Below, in pieces: positions 50,718 through 50,776 of a DNA stretch of 50,776 bases. The notes beneath the pieces are model-generated. The model saw only the letters and a list, made by a program, of their open reading frames with translations, was not told the origin of the DNA and did not search any database. The position numbers were made by a program, and so were the translations under genes. Where the stretch lies: IMG/VR virus record IMGVR_UViG_3300021373_001563, positions 1 through 50,776 of that record, one strand, 5' to 3'. Every line of letters begins with the position of its first letter. Positions within the stretch are counted from its first letter, which is position 1. The DNA is from a virus.

Positions 50718-50725
50718 TACTTATA
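50718..50725 (-). promoter_or_regulatory. Variant late motif for the last gene (leaderless)
   Basis: TATAAGTA on the minus strand (one mismatch to TATAAATA), then AGTGT and the ATG. Confidence 0.45.
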
Positions 50726-50776
50726 GTAGAACACACAGTGGTTAGCACAGTTAAGAGGAACCGTTATAAGCACATA

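Noticed and set aside
1-50776. CRISPR array, tRNA, rRNA or integrated prophage boundaries
   Set aside because: I found no regular spaced repeats, cloverleaf genes, rRNA segments, integrase or host genes; the whole window reads as phage.

Overview
The window is a gene-dense (genes cover almost everything), AT-rich stretch of a T4-like marine myovirus. Recognisable T4-type genes include neck proteins gp13/gp14, sheath terminator gp15, tail sheath gp18, tail tube gp19, head completion gp4, both terminase subunits (gp16, gp17), gp32, UvsX, UvsY-like, UvsW, primase gp61 and helicase gp41. Many remaining genes resemble conserved genes of marine T4-like phages (cyanophages and pelagiphages). I saw no tRNA, rRNA, CRISPR array, IS element or integrase. 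The host cannot be read from the sequence; an AT-rich marine alphaproteobacterium such as SAR11 is a guess.

Layout. 1-2.3 kb: the end of a BspA-like leucine-rich-repeat protein and a small acidic protein. 2.3-7.7 kb: Nudix hydrolase, gp15 and gp14 on the minus strand, back to back with gp13, then IscU, a dNMP-kinase-like enzyme and an HNH protein. 7.7-22.6 kb: late structural and packaging block (gp18, gp19, a tube-like protein, a fibre-like protein, a subtilase with a cupredoxin-like tail, gp4, gp16, head-internal proteins, gp17, a large conserved protein). 22.7-25.6 kb: gp32, UvsX, UvsY-like. 25.6-31.0 kb: an island of sugar and sulfate genes (methyltransferase, sulfotransferase, nucleotidyltransferase-cupin fusion, three capsule-transferase-like paralogues, a GT-A glycosyltransferase). 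31.0-42.8 kb: UvsW, small conserved genes, an APS-kinase-like / DUF2061 / adenylyltransferase-like cluster, two 2OG-Fe(II) oxygenases, a miniature DnaE-like protein, primase, a new 49-residue membrane protein and helicase. 42.8-49.9 kb: a large tail fibre, a second fibre-like protein and a second subtilase-cupredoxin. The right end has two minus-strand genes around a cluster of GAA-loop hairpins.

Regulation is unusually legible. Late genes carry a T4-type late motif, mostly (G/C/T)(A/T/C)TAAATA; early or middle genes carry near-perfect TTGACA-N17-TATAAT promoters. In eleven cases the late motif ends only 4-5 bases before the ATG, and in two cases the sigma70-type -10 ends 6 bases before it, so the mRNA should begin at or next to the start codon. 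Leaderless late expression is therefore predicted for the terminase, neck, sheath-associated, sulfotransferase and sugar-nucleotide genes. These promoters also corrected several gene starts.

Strongest candidates for new biology: (1) leaderless late transcription; (2) a late-expressed glycan/sulfation island with a separate APS-kinase-like/adenylyltransferase-like cluster, together able in principle to make and use PAPS; (3) two homologous subtilase-cupredoxin genes, each behind a related fibre gene and sharing exact 33- and 36-base runs 32.7 kb apart; (4) a 186-residue DnaE-like protein that keeps all three candidate catalytic aspartates; (5) tandem GCGAAGC-type mini-hairpins at the right end.
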